Assembly (NCBI RefSeq): GCF_001274775.1
Contig: NZ_LGUE01000001.1
Span: forward strand, 459,435 to 523,434
Source: Rossellomorea marisflavi
GTDB taxonomy: Bacteria; Bacillota; Bacilli; Bacillales; Bacillaceae_B
Direction of reading: 5' to 3'
DNA: 64,000 bases
The notes under the pieces were generated by a model, which worked only from the letters and a program-made list of their open reading frames with translations, made no database searches and was not told the DNA's origin. Positions 35,014 to 43,992 of this stretch are shown here, piece after piece. A program made the translations under genes and the position numbers. Each line of letters begins with the position of its first letter. The stretch's first letter is position 1.

Positions 35014-35026
35014 GGAGGACATTTTC

Positions 35027-36055
35027 ATGAGAATCGCAGTATTGGGAGCAGGTTCACTCGGAACCATCGTCGGAGCATATCTTGCCGACGGGGGGATGGA
35101 TGTAGAATTGATTGATTCATATAAAGAACATGTCGAACGCTTGAATCAGGAAGGGGCGAAAGTCATCGGTACGACGGATTTTCACGCCAGGGTCAAAGCC
35201 ATCACCCCTGAAGAGAAAGCAGGGACCTATGATTTGGTTCTGCTTCTCACCAAACAATTGTATAACAAAGCGGTTTTGCAAGAGCTTCTTCCTTTCTTAC
35301 ATGAGGTGAGTGTCGTATGTTCCCTTCAAAATGGAATACCGGAAGAAGTGGTCGGTTCCATTATCGGAAAAGAGCGTGTGATTGCTGGTTCTGTTGAATT
35401 CGGCGCCACATTCATAGAACCGGGTGTATCGAATCTTACAACTGAATTTAGCCAATTCAAACAGTATGCGTTTCAGATCGGCGAGTTGAACGGGGAATCA
35501 ACTGACAGGATCCAGGAGATCAAATCCATCCTGGACCTTGTAGGAGGCACACATATTTCCGATAATCTGGTGGGGACCAAATGGTCGAAGCTATTGATTA
35601 ATAATGCTTTCAGTGGTTTATCTGCTGCGTTGAACGGTGAATACGGAGACATCCTTGACGATGAAACGGGTATCACCAGTGCCGTCCATATCGCAGATGA
35701 AACCATCAAGGTTGGACATGCCAATGGTGTCCACTTTGCCAAAATGGGCGGATTTGACGTGGAATCCCTTGAGTTGCAAAGTGAACATGAGATCGAAGCC
35801 CGCATTCAAACACTGAGGGCCGTGATGGAGCCATCAAGATTGCTGCGCGCAAGCATGCTGCAGGATCTGGAGAAAAATAGAAAAACCGAAATTGACTACA
35901 TCAATGGGGTTGTACCGAAACTGGGGGAGAGCAAGGGCATTTCGACTCCTTTCAATGAAATGGTCGTGAAACAGGTGAAGTTTGCCGAAGAGAGCCAAAC
36001 GGTTCCGGAATTTGATGTGAATGTTCAGGCATTTAAAGAGTTGTTGGTACACTGA
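35027..36055 (+). CDS. Ketopantoate reductase family (ApbA/PanE) oxidoreductase
   Basis: A 342-residue NAD(P)H-dependent enzyme of the 2-dehydropantoate 2-reductase family. The Rossmann motif is MRIAVLGAGSLGTIVGAYLADGG. The catalytic lysine is probably in GTKWSKLLINNAFSGLSA, and the C-terminal helical domain ends near KFAEESQTVPEFDVN. AAGGAGG precedes ATG 35027. True PanE makes pantoate for CoA. Coupling with acetoacetate decarboxylase and a LysR gene suggests a catabolic relative acting on another 2- or 3-oxo acid, so I leave the symbol open. Confidence 0.83.
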   Translation: MRIAVLGAGSLGTIVGAYLADGGMDVELIDSYKEHVERLNQEGAKVIGTTDFHARVKAITPEEKAGTYDLVLLLTKQLYNKAVLQELLPFLHEVSVVCSLQNGIPEEVVGSIIGKERVIAGSVEFGATFIEPGVSNLTTEFSQFKQYAFQIGELNGESTDRIQEIKSILDLVGGTHISDNLVGTKWSKLLINNAFSGLSAALNGEYGDILDDETGITSAVHIADETIKVGHANGVHFAKMGGFDVESLELQSEHEIEARIQTLRAVMEPSRLLRASMLQDLEKNRKTEIDYINGVVPKLGESKGISTPFNEMVVKQVKFAEESQTVPEFDVNVQAFKELLVH

Positions 36056-36099
36056 TCCGTGCTTTTTTCATTAACGATCTACGTGAAATAAAATCATGC

Positions 36100-36135
36100 A
36101 AAAGGGGAGAAGCACACGGGTGCCGCTCCCCTTTT
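36100..36135 (+). terminator. Terminator of the adc operon
   Basis: AAAAGGGGAG / CTCCCCTTTT, a perfect 10-bp stem with a 16-nt loop ending in TTTT. Confidence 0.8.
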
Positions 36136-36225
36136 CGGTCTCAATGAATTCTTTCGATGAATGACGTCTAAAATCCATCTTTCTTCATTAGGTATGTAAT
36201 AACACCCTATGGAAGGGGGAGAAGG

Positions 36226-37101
36226 ATGGAAATTGACGGCGTATTTTCAGGAGGAGGCATAAAGGGGTTTGCCCTCATAGGAGCCTATCAGGCGGTGGAG
36301 GAAAAGGGATATACGTTCAAGCGGTTGGCAGGTACAAGTGCAGGTGCGATCATATCGGCCTTCATCGCAGCCGGTTATACGAGTAAAGAAATCGCGCAGC
36401 TGATGGATGAAGTCGACGTAAAGACGTTCATGGATGCATCACCGTTTTCCTTGCCGATCATCAAGTGGTTCATGGTCTATTTTCGTCTGGGGTTGTATAA
36501 AGGCAAGGCCTTAGAGGCGTGGATCGGGGAGAAGCTTAAGGCGAAGGGGGTAGAGACGTTTGCGGATCTGCCGCCACATTCCCTACGAGTCATTGCATCG
36601 GATCTTTCCAACGGAAGGATGATCGTCCTTCCTGATGATCTGGATGGCTACGGAATCCCGAAGGAGACATTCCCTGTTGCAAGGGCGATCCGGATGAGCG
36701 CAAACCTCCCCTTTTTCTTTGAGCCGGTGAAGTTGAAATCCCTCGAGGGAACAAGCATAACCGTGGATGGTGGAGTCCTGAGCAACTTTCCCATGTGGCT
36801 GTTCGACAAAGAAACAAACAAATCAGAGAGACCTGTTCTTGGTGTGAAACTGAGTCACGATCTGACTGATCAGCCTAAGAAAGTGATCAAAAATGCCATT
36901 GAGTTGTATGAGGCGCTATTCACAACCATGAGGGATGCCCATGATGCCCGGTACATTTCCCGTAAACACGAGCGGAATATTGTGTTCATTCCGACAGAAG
37001 GGGTCATGACCACCGATTTCGAACTGGATGGAGCAAGGAAGTCGGAGCTCATTGAGTATGGGAGGATGAGGACGGCTGAATTCCTGAAGCACTGGCATTA
37101 A
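36226..37101 (+). CDS. yqhO: YqhO, patatin-like phospholipase
   Basis: A 291-residue patatin-domain hydrolase. The oxyanion loop is GGGIKGFALIGA (residues 9-20), the nucleophile motif GTSAG is near 40, and the Asp of the dyad is in VDGGVLSNFPM. A complete Ser-Asp dyad predicts lipid acyl hydrolase activity. No signal peptide or membrane helix is obvious. It matches YqhO by family and place. Confidence 0.9.
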   Translation: MEIDGVFSGGGIKGFALIGAYQAVEEKGYTFKRLAGTSAGAIISAFIAAGYTSKEIAQLMDEVDVKTFMDASPFSLPIIKWFMVYFRLGLYKGKALEAWIGEKLKAKGVETFADLPPHSLRVIASDLSNGRMIVLPDDLDGYGIPKETFPVARAIRMSANLPFFFEPVKLKSLEGTSITVDGGVLSNFPMWLFDKETNKSERPVLGVKLSHDLTDQPKKVIKNAIELYEALFTTMRDAHDARYISRKHERNIVFIPTEGVMTTDFELDGARKSELIEYGRMRTAEFLKHWH

Positions 37102-37150
37102 AAAAAGAACAACCATTCCTCCTTTAAAAAGAGGCGCGGTTGTTCTTTTT
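37102..37150. terminator. Terminator yqhO, overlapping yqhP 3' end
   Basis: AAAAAGAACAACC / GGTTGTTCTTTTT around a 23-nt loop with A- and T-runs. The right arm encodes the last residues of convergent yqhP, whose stop codon lies in the loop. Confidence 0.8.
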
Positions 37151-37486
37151 GCTTTTTTTGCCTTCTATAACCGTCAGATTGGCGCTGGATTTCTTCCGCA
37201 CCGGACGTTTCTTTGACACGTTTGAGACTTGGGGCTTACTGGCAGGCTTACGCTTATGCCTCTTTTTGGACATTTTGGCCGCTTTAACAAACGCTCTTTG
37301 CTCGTTGTTACTGCCTGTACGGCGACCGCTGAACCACTTGCGGTAAATGAAGTAGATGATACCGATCACGGCGGCGGTTACTAAGATCTGTCGCAAAAGA
37401 CCCAGGGGATTGCCGATGAGAAGGGAACCAAGTCCCACTGCGGCGAGTATCATAAGGGAAAAGACGAATAGGTTACGAGCGTTCAA
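37124..37486 (-). CDS. yqhP: YqhP / SA1362-family membrane protein
   Basis: A protein of about 120 residues with two membrane helices (NLFVFSLMILAAVGLGSLLI and ILVTAAVIGIIYFIYRKWF) and a very basic tail rich in Lys/Arg (KKRHKRKPASK...VSKKRPVRKKS). I start at the second of two TTG codons (37486), because AAGGAGGTGG lies just before it. The upstream ATG (37522) would put the binding site inside the gene. Function unknown; the basic tail might contact nucleic acid or the membrane surface. Confidence 0.75.
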   Translation of the reverse strand: MNARNLFVFSLMILAAVGLGSLLIGNPLGLLRQILVTAAVIGIIYFIYRKWFSGRRTGSNNEQRAFVKAAKMSKKRHKRKPASKPQVSNVSKKRPVRKKSSANLTVIEGKKSKKNNRASF

Positions 37487-37712
37487 CAAAGCCACCTCCT
37501 TACCATATATGCAGACTTTCATTCTATACGTATAGTTTAGACCGATTTCACATTTTTTAACCTACTATTTTTAAAAAATCAAAGGCACGATGTTCCCGAT
37601 TATTCGGGCGTATACCCATTTTACTAAAAAATGAAAGAAAGCACTAGAAAGAGCACCGATTTTCTCGCATGAGCCTTTTCGTTTCGGACATACTACGACG
37701 GAGGTGATACTA

Positions 37713-38276
37713 ATGGCAGAAGAAAAAGGACAGCATGAAAAGGTTCAAGAGGGAAGTGCAGAGAGCAAAAAGGATCCTGGACTCGAGCAAAATCAGAGCG
37801 AAAAACCCCTGTCTTTTGCGGCACTTGTCGTCATCACGGGATTCATGGGGGGCATATTCTGGAGCGCCATCGCATATCTGTGCTATTATTTCTCTTTTAC
37901 GAAAATCGAACCGACCGTCATCTTTGAACCGTGGGCGGCGGGGGACTGGGTCGACAAGTGGATCGGGATGGTCTTGGCCATCCTCGCATACGGAATCATT
38001 TCCATCGGAGTGGCTTTCGTTTACTATGCCATACTGAGGAGGTTCAAATCCATGTGGGTAGGTGCGGCATACGGGGTGGCTCTGTTCCTGTTATTCTTCC
38101 TCGTCCTGTACCCCTTGTTCCCGAGCATCGGCTCATTGATGAAGATCGGTGTGGATACATTCGTGACCAGTTTGTGTCTCTATATCCTGTACGGCGTCTT
38201 CATTGGTTATTCCATATCGTATGAGGAAAACGAGCTGAGGGCGAAACACGGGAGTACAGACCAGGTTTCCCAGTGA
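37713..38276 (+). CDS. yqhR: YqhR-like membrane protein
   Basis: A 187-residue protein with a charged N-terminal 30 residues (GQHEKVQEGSAESKKDPG) and four membrane helices near 37-60, 80-105, 113-135 and 142-165. ATG 37713 follows CGGAGGTGATACTA. It corresponds to YqhR by topology and by its place before aroQ. The yqhQ gene that normally lies between yqhP and yqhR is absent. Function unknown. Confidence 0.8.
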   Translation: MAEEKGQHEKVQEGSAESKKDPGLEQNQSEKPLSFAALVVITGFMGGIFWSAIAYLCYYFSFTKIEPTVIFEPWAAGDWVDKWIGMVLAILAYGIISIGVAFVYYAILRRFKSMWVGAAYGVALFLLFFLVLYPLFPSIGSLMKIGVDTFVTSLCLYILYGVFIGYSISYEENELRAKHGSTDQVSQ

Positions 38277-38323
38277 GGGACCGTTATCAGACAATTTTGT
38301 AGGTATCAGCATAGCTTTATGAT

Positions 38324-38354
38324 AGAATGTTCATGATGAACATTCTATTTTTTT
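38324..38354. promoter_or_regulatory. 23-bp perfect palindrome upstream of aroQ
   Basis: AGAATGTTCAT-G-ATGAACATTCT followed by A-T7, ending just before the aroQ AGGGGAA site. It can be the yqhR terminator, or an operator, since a possible -10 (TATGAT, 38318-38323) lies directly before it. Confidence 0.65.
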
Positions 38355-38366
38355 AGGGGAATACAT

Positions 38367-38819
38367 ATGCAGAAAACGATCCTGATATTGAACGGACCGA
38401 ATTTAAACAGGCTCGGAAAAAGGGAGCCCGGTATCTATGGTAGCGAGACCCTTGCCGACCTGGAGGAACGATTGAGCCGGAAGGCAAGCGCCATGGGATA
38501 TGCAATTCAAGCATACCAGTCCAATCATGAAGGGGAACTGATCGACTGGATCCATCGCGCTGAAGACGAAGGGGCAGCCGGAATCATCATGAACCCGGGT
38601 GCATTCACCCATTACAGCTACGCCATCCGTGATGCCGTGGCAGCGGTGGACATACCTTTCATTGAAGTGCATATTTCTAACATCCATGCACGGGAATCCT
38701 TCCGGCATACGTCCGTCATCGCTCCTGAAGCGTTGGGTCAGATTGCAGGTTTTGGTTTCCTGGGGTACGAAATGGCCATGGATGCACTGGACAATTATCG
38801 AATGGGGAGAGGGAAATAA
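38367..38819 (+). CDS. aroQ: Type II 3-dehydroquinate dehydratase
   Basis: A 150-residue type II dehydroquinase of the shikimate pathway. [18 protein letters not shown] carries the catalytic Tyr and flexible-loop Arg, [15 protein letters not shown] the catalytic Asn, and [14 protein letters not shown] the catalytic His. The papA start follows after 2 nt. Confidence 0.95.
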   Translation: MQKTILILNGPNLNRLGKREPGIYGSETLADLEERLSRKASAMGYAIQAYQSNHEGELIDWIHRAEDEGAAGIIMNPGAFTHYSYAIRDAVAAVDIPFIEVHISNIHARESFRHTSVIAPEALGQIAGFGFLGYEMAMDALDNYRMGRGK

Positions 38820-38821
38820 AC

Positions 38822-39889
38822 ATGACAAAAATTGACCGTTTACGCGAATCTTTGAATGAACGAAACATTGATGCACTCTTGATTACAAGTGAATTCCATC
38901 GCCGCTATATGACCAACTTCACGGGGTCCGCAGGTGTGGTGCTCATTTCAGCGGATAAGGCGCTATTCATCACGGACTTCCGCTATACCGAGCAGGCTGC
39001 GGAGCAGGCCATCGGATATGATATCATCCAGCATAAAGGTCCGATTCACGACGAGGTGGCCAAACAGGTCCAGGAACTTGGACTGAAGACGGTCGGCTTC
39101 GAAAAGGACTATATGACCTATGATGCATTCACCACCTATCAGGCTGCCCTGAGTGCCGAATTCGTCCCGGTGTCGGGTGTAGTGGAAAAATTACGCTTGA
39201 TTAAGACTCCTGAAGAGATTAAGATAATTAAGTATGCTGCGGACATCGCCGAAGCTACATTCAAGCATATCCTGGATTACATCAGACCTGGTTTGACCGA
39301 GCTGGACGTTTCCAATGAAATGGAGTTCTTCATGCGGAAGCAAGGCGCGACCAGTTCTTCATTCGATACCATCGTCGCATCGGGACTCCGTTCTGCCATG
39401 CCTCACGGGGTGGCAAGCGAGAAAGTCATTGAAAAAGGGGATTTTGTAACCCTTGACTTTGGTGCATACTATAATGGATATGCTTCAGATATGACAAGGA
39501 CCATTTCTGTCGGTGAGCCCAGCGAGAAGCTGAAGGAAATCTACGGCATCGTCCTGCAATCCCAATTGATGGCTGTCGAACAGATCAAACCCGGCATGAC
39601 CGGTAAGGAAGCTGACGCCATCAGTCGAGACTACATAACCGAAAAAGGGTATGGGGACTGTTTCGGCCATTCACTAGGACACGGGATCGGACTTGAGGTC
39701 CATGAGGGTCCTGGGCTTTCATTCAGATCGGAAACGACCCTTGAGCCGGGTATGATCGTCACAGTAGAACCTGGTATTTACGTACCGGGAGTCGGGGGCG
39801 TGCGGATCGAGGATGATCTGGTGATCACTGAGGATGGTAATGACAACCTCATGCATTCGTCGAAAGAATTGATCATCTTGCCATTCTGA
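38822..39889 (+). CDS. papA: Xaa-Pro aminopeptidase (M24)
   Basis: A 355-residue M24 metallopeptidase with an N-terminal creatinase-like domain and C-terminal pita-bread domain. Metal ligands are visible: Asp in [17 protein letters not shown], His in [12 protein letters not shown], Glu in VTVEPGIY and VRIEDD. It releases N-terminal residues before proline. Placed directly before efp, as in B. subtilis (yqhT), which is notable because EF-P relieves stalling on proline stretches. Confidence 0.92.
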   Translation: MTKIDRLRESLNERNIDALLITSEFHRRYMTNFTGSAGVVLISADKALFITDFRYTEQAAEQAIGYDIIQHKGPIHDEVAKQVQELGLKTVGFEKDYMTYDAFTTYQAALSAEFVPVSGVVEKLRLIKTPEEIKIIKYAADIAEATFKHILDYIRPGLTELDVSNEMEFFMRKQGATSSSFDTIVASGLRSAMPHGVASEKVIEKGDFVTLDFGAYYNGYASDMTRTISVGEPSEKLKEIYGIVLQSQLMAVEQIKPGMTGKEADAISRDYITEKGYGDCFGHSLGHGIGLEVHEGPGLSFRSETTLEPGMIVTVEPGIYVPGVGGVRIEDDLVITEDGNDNLMHSSKELIILPF

Positions 39890-39926
39890 TGGCAGACAGG
39901 ATTATTATATAGTAGGAGGAACATAC

Positions 39927-40484
39927 ATGATTTCAGTTAATGATTTTCGTACAGGACTAACAATCGAAGTAGACAACGGGATCTGGCGCGTGATGGATTT
40001 CCAACACGTTAAGCCTGGTAAGGGAGCGGCTTTCGTACGATCCAAGCTTCGTAACCTGCGTACAGGTGCGATCCAAGAGAAAACATTCCGTGCAGGTGAA
40101 AAAGTGGGCAAAGCCCAAATTGATAACCGCCGCATGCAATATCTTTATGCGAATGGAGATATGCACGTATTCATGGACAACGAGAGCTACGAGCAAATCG
40201 AACTTCCGGCTCCTTCCATTGAATATGAATTGAAATATCTTAAAGAAAACATGGAAGTTTCCATCATGATGTATCAAGGTGAAACGTTGGGCGTAGAGCT
40301 TCCGAACACGGTTGAACTCGAAGTAACCGAAACAGAGCCTGGAATCAAAGGCGATACGGCTTCCGGCGGATCAAAACCTGCCAAAACGGAAACCGGACTT
40401 GTGGTGAACGTTCCTTTCTTCGTCAATGAAGGGGATAAATTGGTTGTAAACACAACGGATGGTTCATACGTATCACGCGCATAA
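39927..40484 (+). CDS. efp: Elongation factor P
   Basis: A 185-residue three-domain OB-fold factor that binds stalled ribosomes at polyproline codons. The tip loop [10 protein letters not shown] places K32 at the residue that is modified in many bacteria. Start [16 protein letters not shown] and end [12 protein letters not shown] are typical. GTAGGAGGAACATAC precedes the ATG. A strong terminator follows. Confidence 0.97.
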   Translation: MISVNDFRTGLTIEVDNGIWRVMDFQHVKPGKGAAFVRSKLRNLRTGAIQEKTFRAGEKVGKAQIDNRRMQYLYANGDMHVFMDNESYEQIELPAPSIEYELKYLKENMEVSIMMYQGETLGVELPNTVELEVTETEPGIKGDTASGGSKPAKTETGLVVNVPFFVNEGDKLVVNTTDGSYVSRA

Positions 40485-40493
40485 TCCAAACAG

Positions 40494-40527
40494 AAAGCCA
40501 AGCGGAAATTCCGCTTGGCTTTTTTTT
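40494..40527 (+). terminator. Terminator of efp
   Basis: AAAGCCAAGCGGAA / TTCCGCTTGGCTTT, a perfect stem with minimal loop and T8. Confidence 0.93.
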
Positions 40528-40622
40528 ATTTGCCCGAATCTCTCCCTTTCTCCGCCCTGATAATCCCATTCCCGAACCTCACCGAACAATCTGTCATAAA
40601 CCGACCCTTGGCGAAATACATT

Positions 40623-40650
40623 GTATTATCAGGGAGCTTGTACATATCCC
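40623..40650 (+). promoter_or_regulatory. Possible sigma-E promoter of spoIIIA
   Basis: GTATTAT, 13-bp spacer, CATATCCC, resembling the sigma-E pattern KmATATT-N13/14-CATACAmT with several mismatches. It ends about 30 nt before spoIIIAA. The operon is known to be mother-cell sigma-E controlled, so the position fits, but the match is weak. Confidence 0.3.
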
Positions 40651-40680
40651 GTGATGGAATTTCGTTAGGAGGTAACGTTC

Positions 40681-41607
40681 ATGCAAGAGATCCTGGCCAT
40701 GCTTCCCACCACTATATCCAGCCATATTCAGCTCCTTCCGCAACCATTGCTAGAATCCATTGAAGAGATAAGGGTAAGAACCCATAGAGAACTGGAAGTG
40801 ACGTCGAGAGGGAAGCCCCATTTCCTCCCGTACACAGTCACCGCAGAAGATAGCGAAAACCTGATCAACAAACTGTCGAAGCACTCGTTTTATGCATTGG
40901 AAGAGGAGCTGAGGCGAGGATATATCACCATTGAAGGAGGACACCGGGTCGGTCTTGCCGGTAAAGTCATCCTCGAAGGAGGAGTCGTGAAAGGCATACG
41001 GAATCTGTCCTCCTTCAACATCCGGGTCGCCCGTCAAAAGATCGGGATCGCCGAGCCCCTCATCCCCTACCTTTCTGGAAGAGGGTGGAAACATACAATG
41101 ATCATCGGTCCTCCTCAGACTGGGAAAACCACGCTGCTGAGGGATATAGCACGCATGATTTCAAGCGGGGTGCCCGGTGAACGGATCCCACCGGCGAAAG
41201 TGGGCATCGTGGATGAACGATCGGAAATTGCAGGGTGCGTGGAAGGTGTACCTCAGTTGTCATTCGGCCAGCGTATCGATGTACTGGATGCCTGTCCGAA
41301 AGCAGAAGGCATGATGATGCTCATCCGTTCCATGAGCCCCGATGTGCTTATCGTGGATGAACTCGGCCGTCAAGAAGACGGTATCGCCATTCAGGAGGCC
41401 GTCAATGCAGGGATCACCTTGATCACTACGGTCCACGGTGATTCCCTTGAAGAGGTGAAAAAGCGCCCGGTCATCAGGGATGTCATGGCCCTCCGTACAT
41501 TTGATCGATTCGTGGAGCTGAAAAAGGGGGGAGAGCCTGGTGTGATTCATCGTGTGCTCGATGCAGATGGCAAGCTGCTTTCACCATCAAGGCTCAGAGC
41601 TACATGA
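40681..41607 (+). CDS. spoIIIAA: Stage III sporulation protein AA
   Basis: A 308-residue secretion-type ATPase of the SpoIIIA-SpoIIQ channel between mother cell and forespore. Walker A is GPPQTGKTTLLRDIAR, and the Walker B-like stretch is DVLIVDELGRQEDG. RRGYITIEGGHRVGLAGKV is a conserved family segment. TTAGGAGG precedes the ATG. The stop overlaps spoIIIAB (ATGA). First of eight genes. Confidence 0.95.
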   Translation: MQEILAMLPTTISSHIQLLPQPLLESIEEIRVRTHRELEVTSRGKPHFLPYTVTAEDSENLINKLSKHSFYALEEELRRGYITIEGGHRVGLAGKVILEGGVVKGIRNLSSFNIRVARQKIGIAEPLIPYLSGRGWKHTMIIGPPQTGKTTLLRDIARMISSGVPGERIPPAKVGIVDERSEIAGCVEGVPQLSFGQRIDVLDACPKAEGMMMLIRSMSPDVLIVDELGRQEDGIAIQEAVNAGITLITTVHGDSLEEVKKRPVIRDVMALRTFDRFVELKKGGEPGVIHRVLDADGKLLSPSRLRAT

Positions 41608-42119
41608 TCAAAATCATCGGTGCGATCTTCATTCTCCTCTCCACTTCGTGGGCAGGATTTGAGCTATCAAAAGTCCTGACGGAGCGTCCGAAACAATTAC
41701 GCTCATTGAAGTCGGCACTCCAGTATCTTGAGGCTGAGATCACCTATAGTCATACCCCGCTTCATGAAGCGGCCAGGAAGATATCATCGCAGCTTACATC
41801 CCCCGTATCCCTGATCTTTGATTCTTTCTCAAGGAAGTTGACCAAGGAGGAAATATCCGTGCGGAGGGCTTGGGAGGAAAGCCTGGATGTAATATGGAAA
41901 ATGACCGCCCTCAAGAAGGAGGATTACGAAATCCTCAAACAGTTTGGACAGACGCTCGGCCGTCATGACATTGTCACGGAACAAAAGCATATCAGGCTTG
42001 CCATGCTGCACTTGGAACGAGAAGAAGTAGAAGCGGCCGAGAAGCAGAAGAAGTATGAACGGATGACTAAGAGCCTCGGTTTCTTGACGGGGCTGCTTCT
42101 CATCATCCTTCTGCTGTGA
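41604..42119 (+). CDS. spoIIIAB: Stage III sporulation protein AB
   Basis: A 171-residue GspF-like membrane protein with an N-terminal helix (IIGAIFILLSTSWAGFELS) and a C-terminal helix (LGFLTGLLLIILLL) flanking a helical soluble domain. LRSLKSALQYLEAEITYSHTPL is the family signature. Translationally coupled to spoIIIAA. Confidence 0.93.
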   Translation: MIKIIGAIFILLSTSWAGFELSKVLTERPKQLRSLKSALQYLEAEITYSHTPLHEAARKISSQLTSPVSLIFDSFSRKLTKEEISVRRAWEESLDVIWKMTALKKEDYEILKQFGQTLGRHDIVTEQKHIRLAMLHLEREEVEAAEKQKKYERMTKSLGFLTGLLLIILLL

Positions 42120-42138
42120 CGCGAAGGAGGAACGCAAG

Positions 42139-42345
42139 ATGGGAATAGACGTGGATATCATTTTTAAAATTGCAGGGGTGGGGATCGTCGTGGCTTTCCT
42201 GCACACGATCCTTGATCAGATGGGAAAGAAGGAATATGCCCAGTGGGTGACGTTATTCGGCTTCATCTATATTCTGTTCATGGTGGCCTCCATCGTGGAT
42301 GAATTATTCCAAAAGATCAAATCGGTCTTCTTGTATCAGGGATAG
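42139..42345 (+). CDS. spoIIIAC: Stage III sporulation protein AC
   Basis: A 68-residue two-helix membrane protein, MGIDVDIIFKIAGVGIVVAFLHTILDQMGKKEYAQWVTL..., of the SpoIIIA channel base. GCGAAGGAGGAACGC precedes the ATG. spoIIIAD begins 17 nt after its stop. Confidence 0.95.
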   Translation: MGIDVDIIFKIAGVGIVVAFLHTILDQMGKKEYAQWVTLFGFIYILFMVASIVDELFQKIKSVFLYQG

Positions 42346-42362
42346 GAAAGGGGGGAACGACG

Positions 42363-42755
42363 ATTGAGATCATCCAGATAGTCGGAATCGCACTTGTCTC
42401 GACCTTCCTGGCCTTGCTCATCAAGGAACAGAAGCCGAACTTTGCCTTCCTCCTCATCGTTTTTGTCGGCTGCTCGATCTTTCTGTTCCTCATTGATCAG
42501 ATCTATGCCATCATTCACATGCTTGAGAAACTGGCAGCGAATGCAAATGTGAACCTTGTGTATGTCCAGACGATCCTGAAGATCATCGGAATCGCCTATA
42601 TAGCTGAATTTGCAGCACATATCACGAGGGATGCAGGGGAGGGTGCCATCGCTGCCAAGGTGGAGCTTGCCGGGAAGATCCTCATCCTTGCCATGGCCAT
42701 CCCGATATTGACGGTCATCATCGAGACAATCATCAATATGATCCCGTCCACTTGA
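42363..42755 (+). CDS. spoIIIAD: Stage III sporulation protein AD
   Basis: A 130-residue polytopic membrane protein of the SpoIIIA channel, with four hydrophobic segments and the conserved NANVNLVYVQTILKIIGIAYIAEFAAHITRDAG. The conserved N-terminal segment EIIQIVGIALVSTFLALLIKEQKP lies before any ATG, GTG or TTG in this frame. An AAAGGGGGGAACGACG site immediately precedes an in-frame ATT at 42363, which I take as a rare start codon. TTG 42364 is out of frame. A start at the first internal ATG would delete the first helix. Confidence 0.87.
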   Translation: MEIIQIVGIALVSTFLALLIKEQKPNFAFLLIVFVGCSIFLFLIDQIYAIIHMLEKLAANANVNLVYVQTILKIIGIAYIAEFAAHITRDAGEGAIAAKVELAGKILILAMAIPILTVIIETIINMIPST

Positions 42756-42777
42756 ACCGTTCCCGAGGGGGGAAATC

Positions 42778-43968
42778 ATGAAAACCATCCAACGCACGCT
42801 AGTGCTCATCCTATTACTCATCTTCTTATTCCCTATAACCGGACAGGCCGAAGGAAACGCGGAGGAGGATGCAAGCCTCCAGGATGAAATGATCAATGAG
42901 CAGATCGATCATCTCGGTATCGACGAGTTGAAAGGATATTGGACAAGCATTGTGGATGATTACGGGGGATTCCTGCCTGAAAGTCAGAAGGGCAGCCTCA
43001 TCGACTTCATCAAAGGAGAGAAGGAGTTTTCGTTCAAAGCCTGGTTCACTGGGCTCCTGCACTTTGCATTCCAGGAATTGATGATGAACGGCAAGCTTCT
43101 AGGGACGTTGATCCTCCTCACGATCTTCAGCATGTTCCTTCAGTCGCTACAGAATGCGTTTGAGGGTGGGAATGTCAGCAAGGTCGCCTATGGAATCGTC
43201 TTCATGGTCCTGATCATCATCGCCCTGAACAGCTTCCATGTGGCCATCGATTATACGTATGAGGCCATCACCACCATGGTCAATTTCATCATTGCCCTCA
43301 TCCCGCTCCTGCTCGCATTGATCGCTGCATCAGGCGGCCTCATATCTGCCGCCTTCTTTCATCCGGTCATCATCTTCCTCATGAATACAAGCGGTCTATT
43401 GATCAAGAATGTCGTCCTGCCCCTCTTATTCCTGTCCACGCTTCTGAGCATCGTGAGCACCTTATCGACCCACTATAAGGTCACGCAGCTCGCACAGCTC
43501 CTCAGAACGTGGAGCATCGGGCTATTGGGCGCTTTCATGACCATCTTTCTGGGCGTGATCTCAGTCCAGGGGACCACTGCCGCCGTCTCGGATGGTGTGT
43601 CGATCAGGACGGCCAAATTCGTCACAGGGAATTTCGTACCCGTGATCGGTCGGATGTTCACCGATGCAACCGACACGGTCATCAGCGCTTCGGTCCTCCT
43701 TAAGAACACCGTGGGGATCGCAGGGGTGGCCATCATCTTGCTGATCGCTGCCTTCCCGGCCATCAAGATCCTGATGATTGCGTTCATCTACAAACTGGCT
43801 GCCGCCCTTCTCCAGCCTCTTGGGGGAGGACCGGTGATCGAGTGCCTCGATACCATCTCGAAAAGCATTATTTACGTCTTTGCTGCCCTGGCCATCGTAT
43901 CGTTCATGTTTTTCCTTAGCATCACCATCATCGTGGCTGCAGGGAACATTACCATGATGGTCCGGTAA
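42778..43968 (+). CDS. spoIIIAE: Stage III sporulation protein AE
   Basis: A 396-residue channel protein with a cleavable signal peptide (MKTIQRTLVLILLLIFLFPITGQA), an extracellular N-terminal region and several membrane helices from about residue 105 on. The segments LLIKNVVLPLLFLSTLLSIVSTLS and GVISVQGTTAAVSDGVSIRTAKF are typical. GAGGGGGGAAATC precedes the ATG. Confidence 0.94.
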   Translation: MKTIQRTLVLILLLIFLFPITGQAEGNAEEDASLQDEMINEQIDHLGIDELKGYWTSIVDDYGGFLPESQKGSLIDFIKGEKEFSFKAWFTGLLHFAFQELMMNGKLLGTLILLTIFSMFLQSLQNAFEGGNVSKVAYGIVFMVLIIIALNSFHVAIDYTYEAITTMVNFIIALIPLLLALIAASGGLISAAFFHPVIIFLMNTSGLLIKNVVLPLLFLSTLLSIVSTLSTHYKVTQLAQLLRTWSIGLLGAFMTIFLGVISVQGTTAAVSDGVSIRTAKFVTGNFVPVIGRMFTDATDTVISASVLLKNTVGIAGVAIILLIAAFPAIKILMIAFIYKLAAALLQPLGGGPVIECLDTISKSIIYVFAALAIVSFMFFLSITIIVAAGNITMMVR

Positions 43969-43992
43969 CAGCTTTCAAAAGGAGGATCCCCG

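Noticed and set aside
37667..37695. Sigma-G-like promoter (GCATG, 17 bp, CATACTA) before yqhR
   Set aside because: The consensus match is good, but transcription would start inside the yqhR ribosome binding site at about 37702, leaving almost no leader. Probably chance, although leader-poor forespore transcription cannot be excluded.
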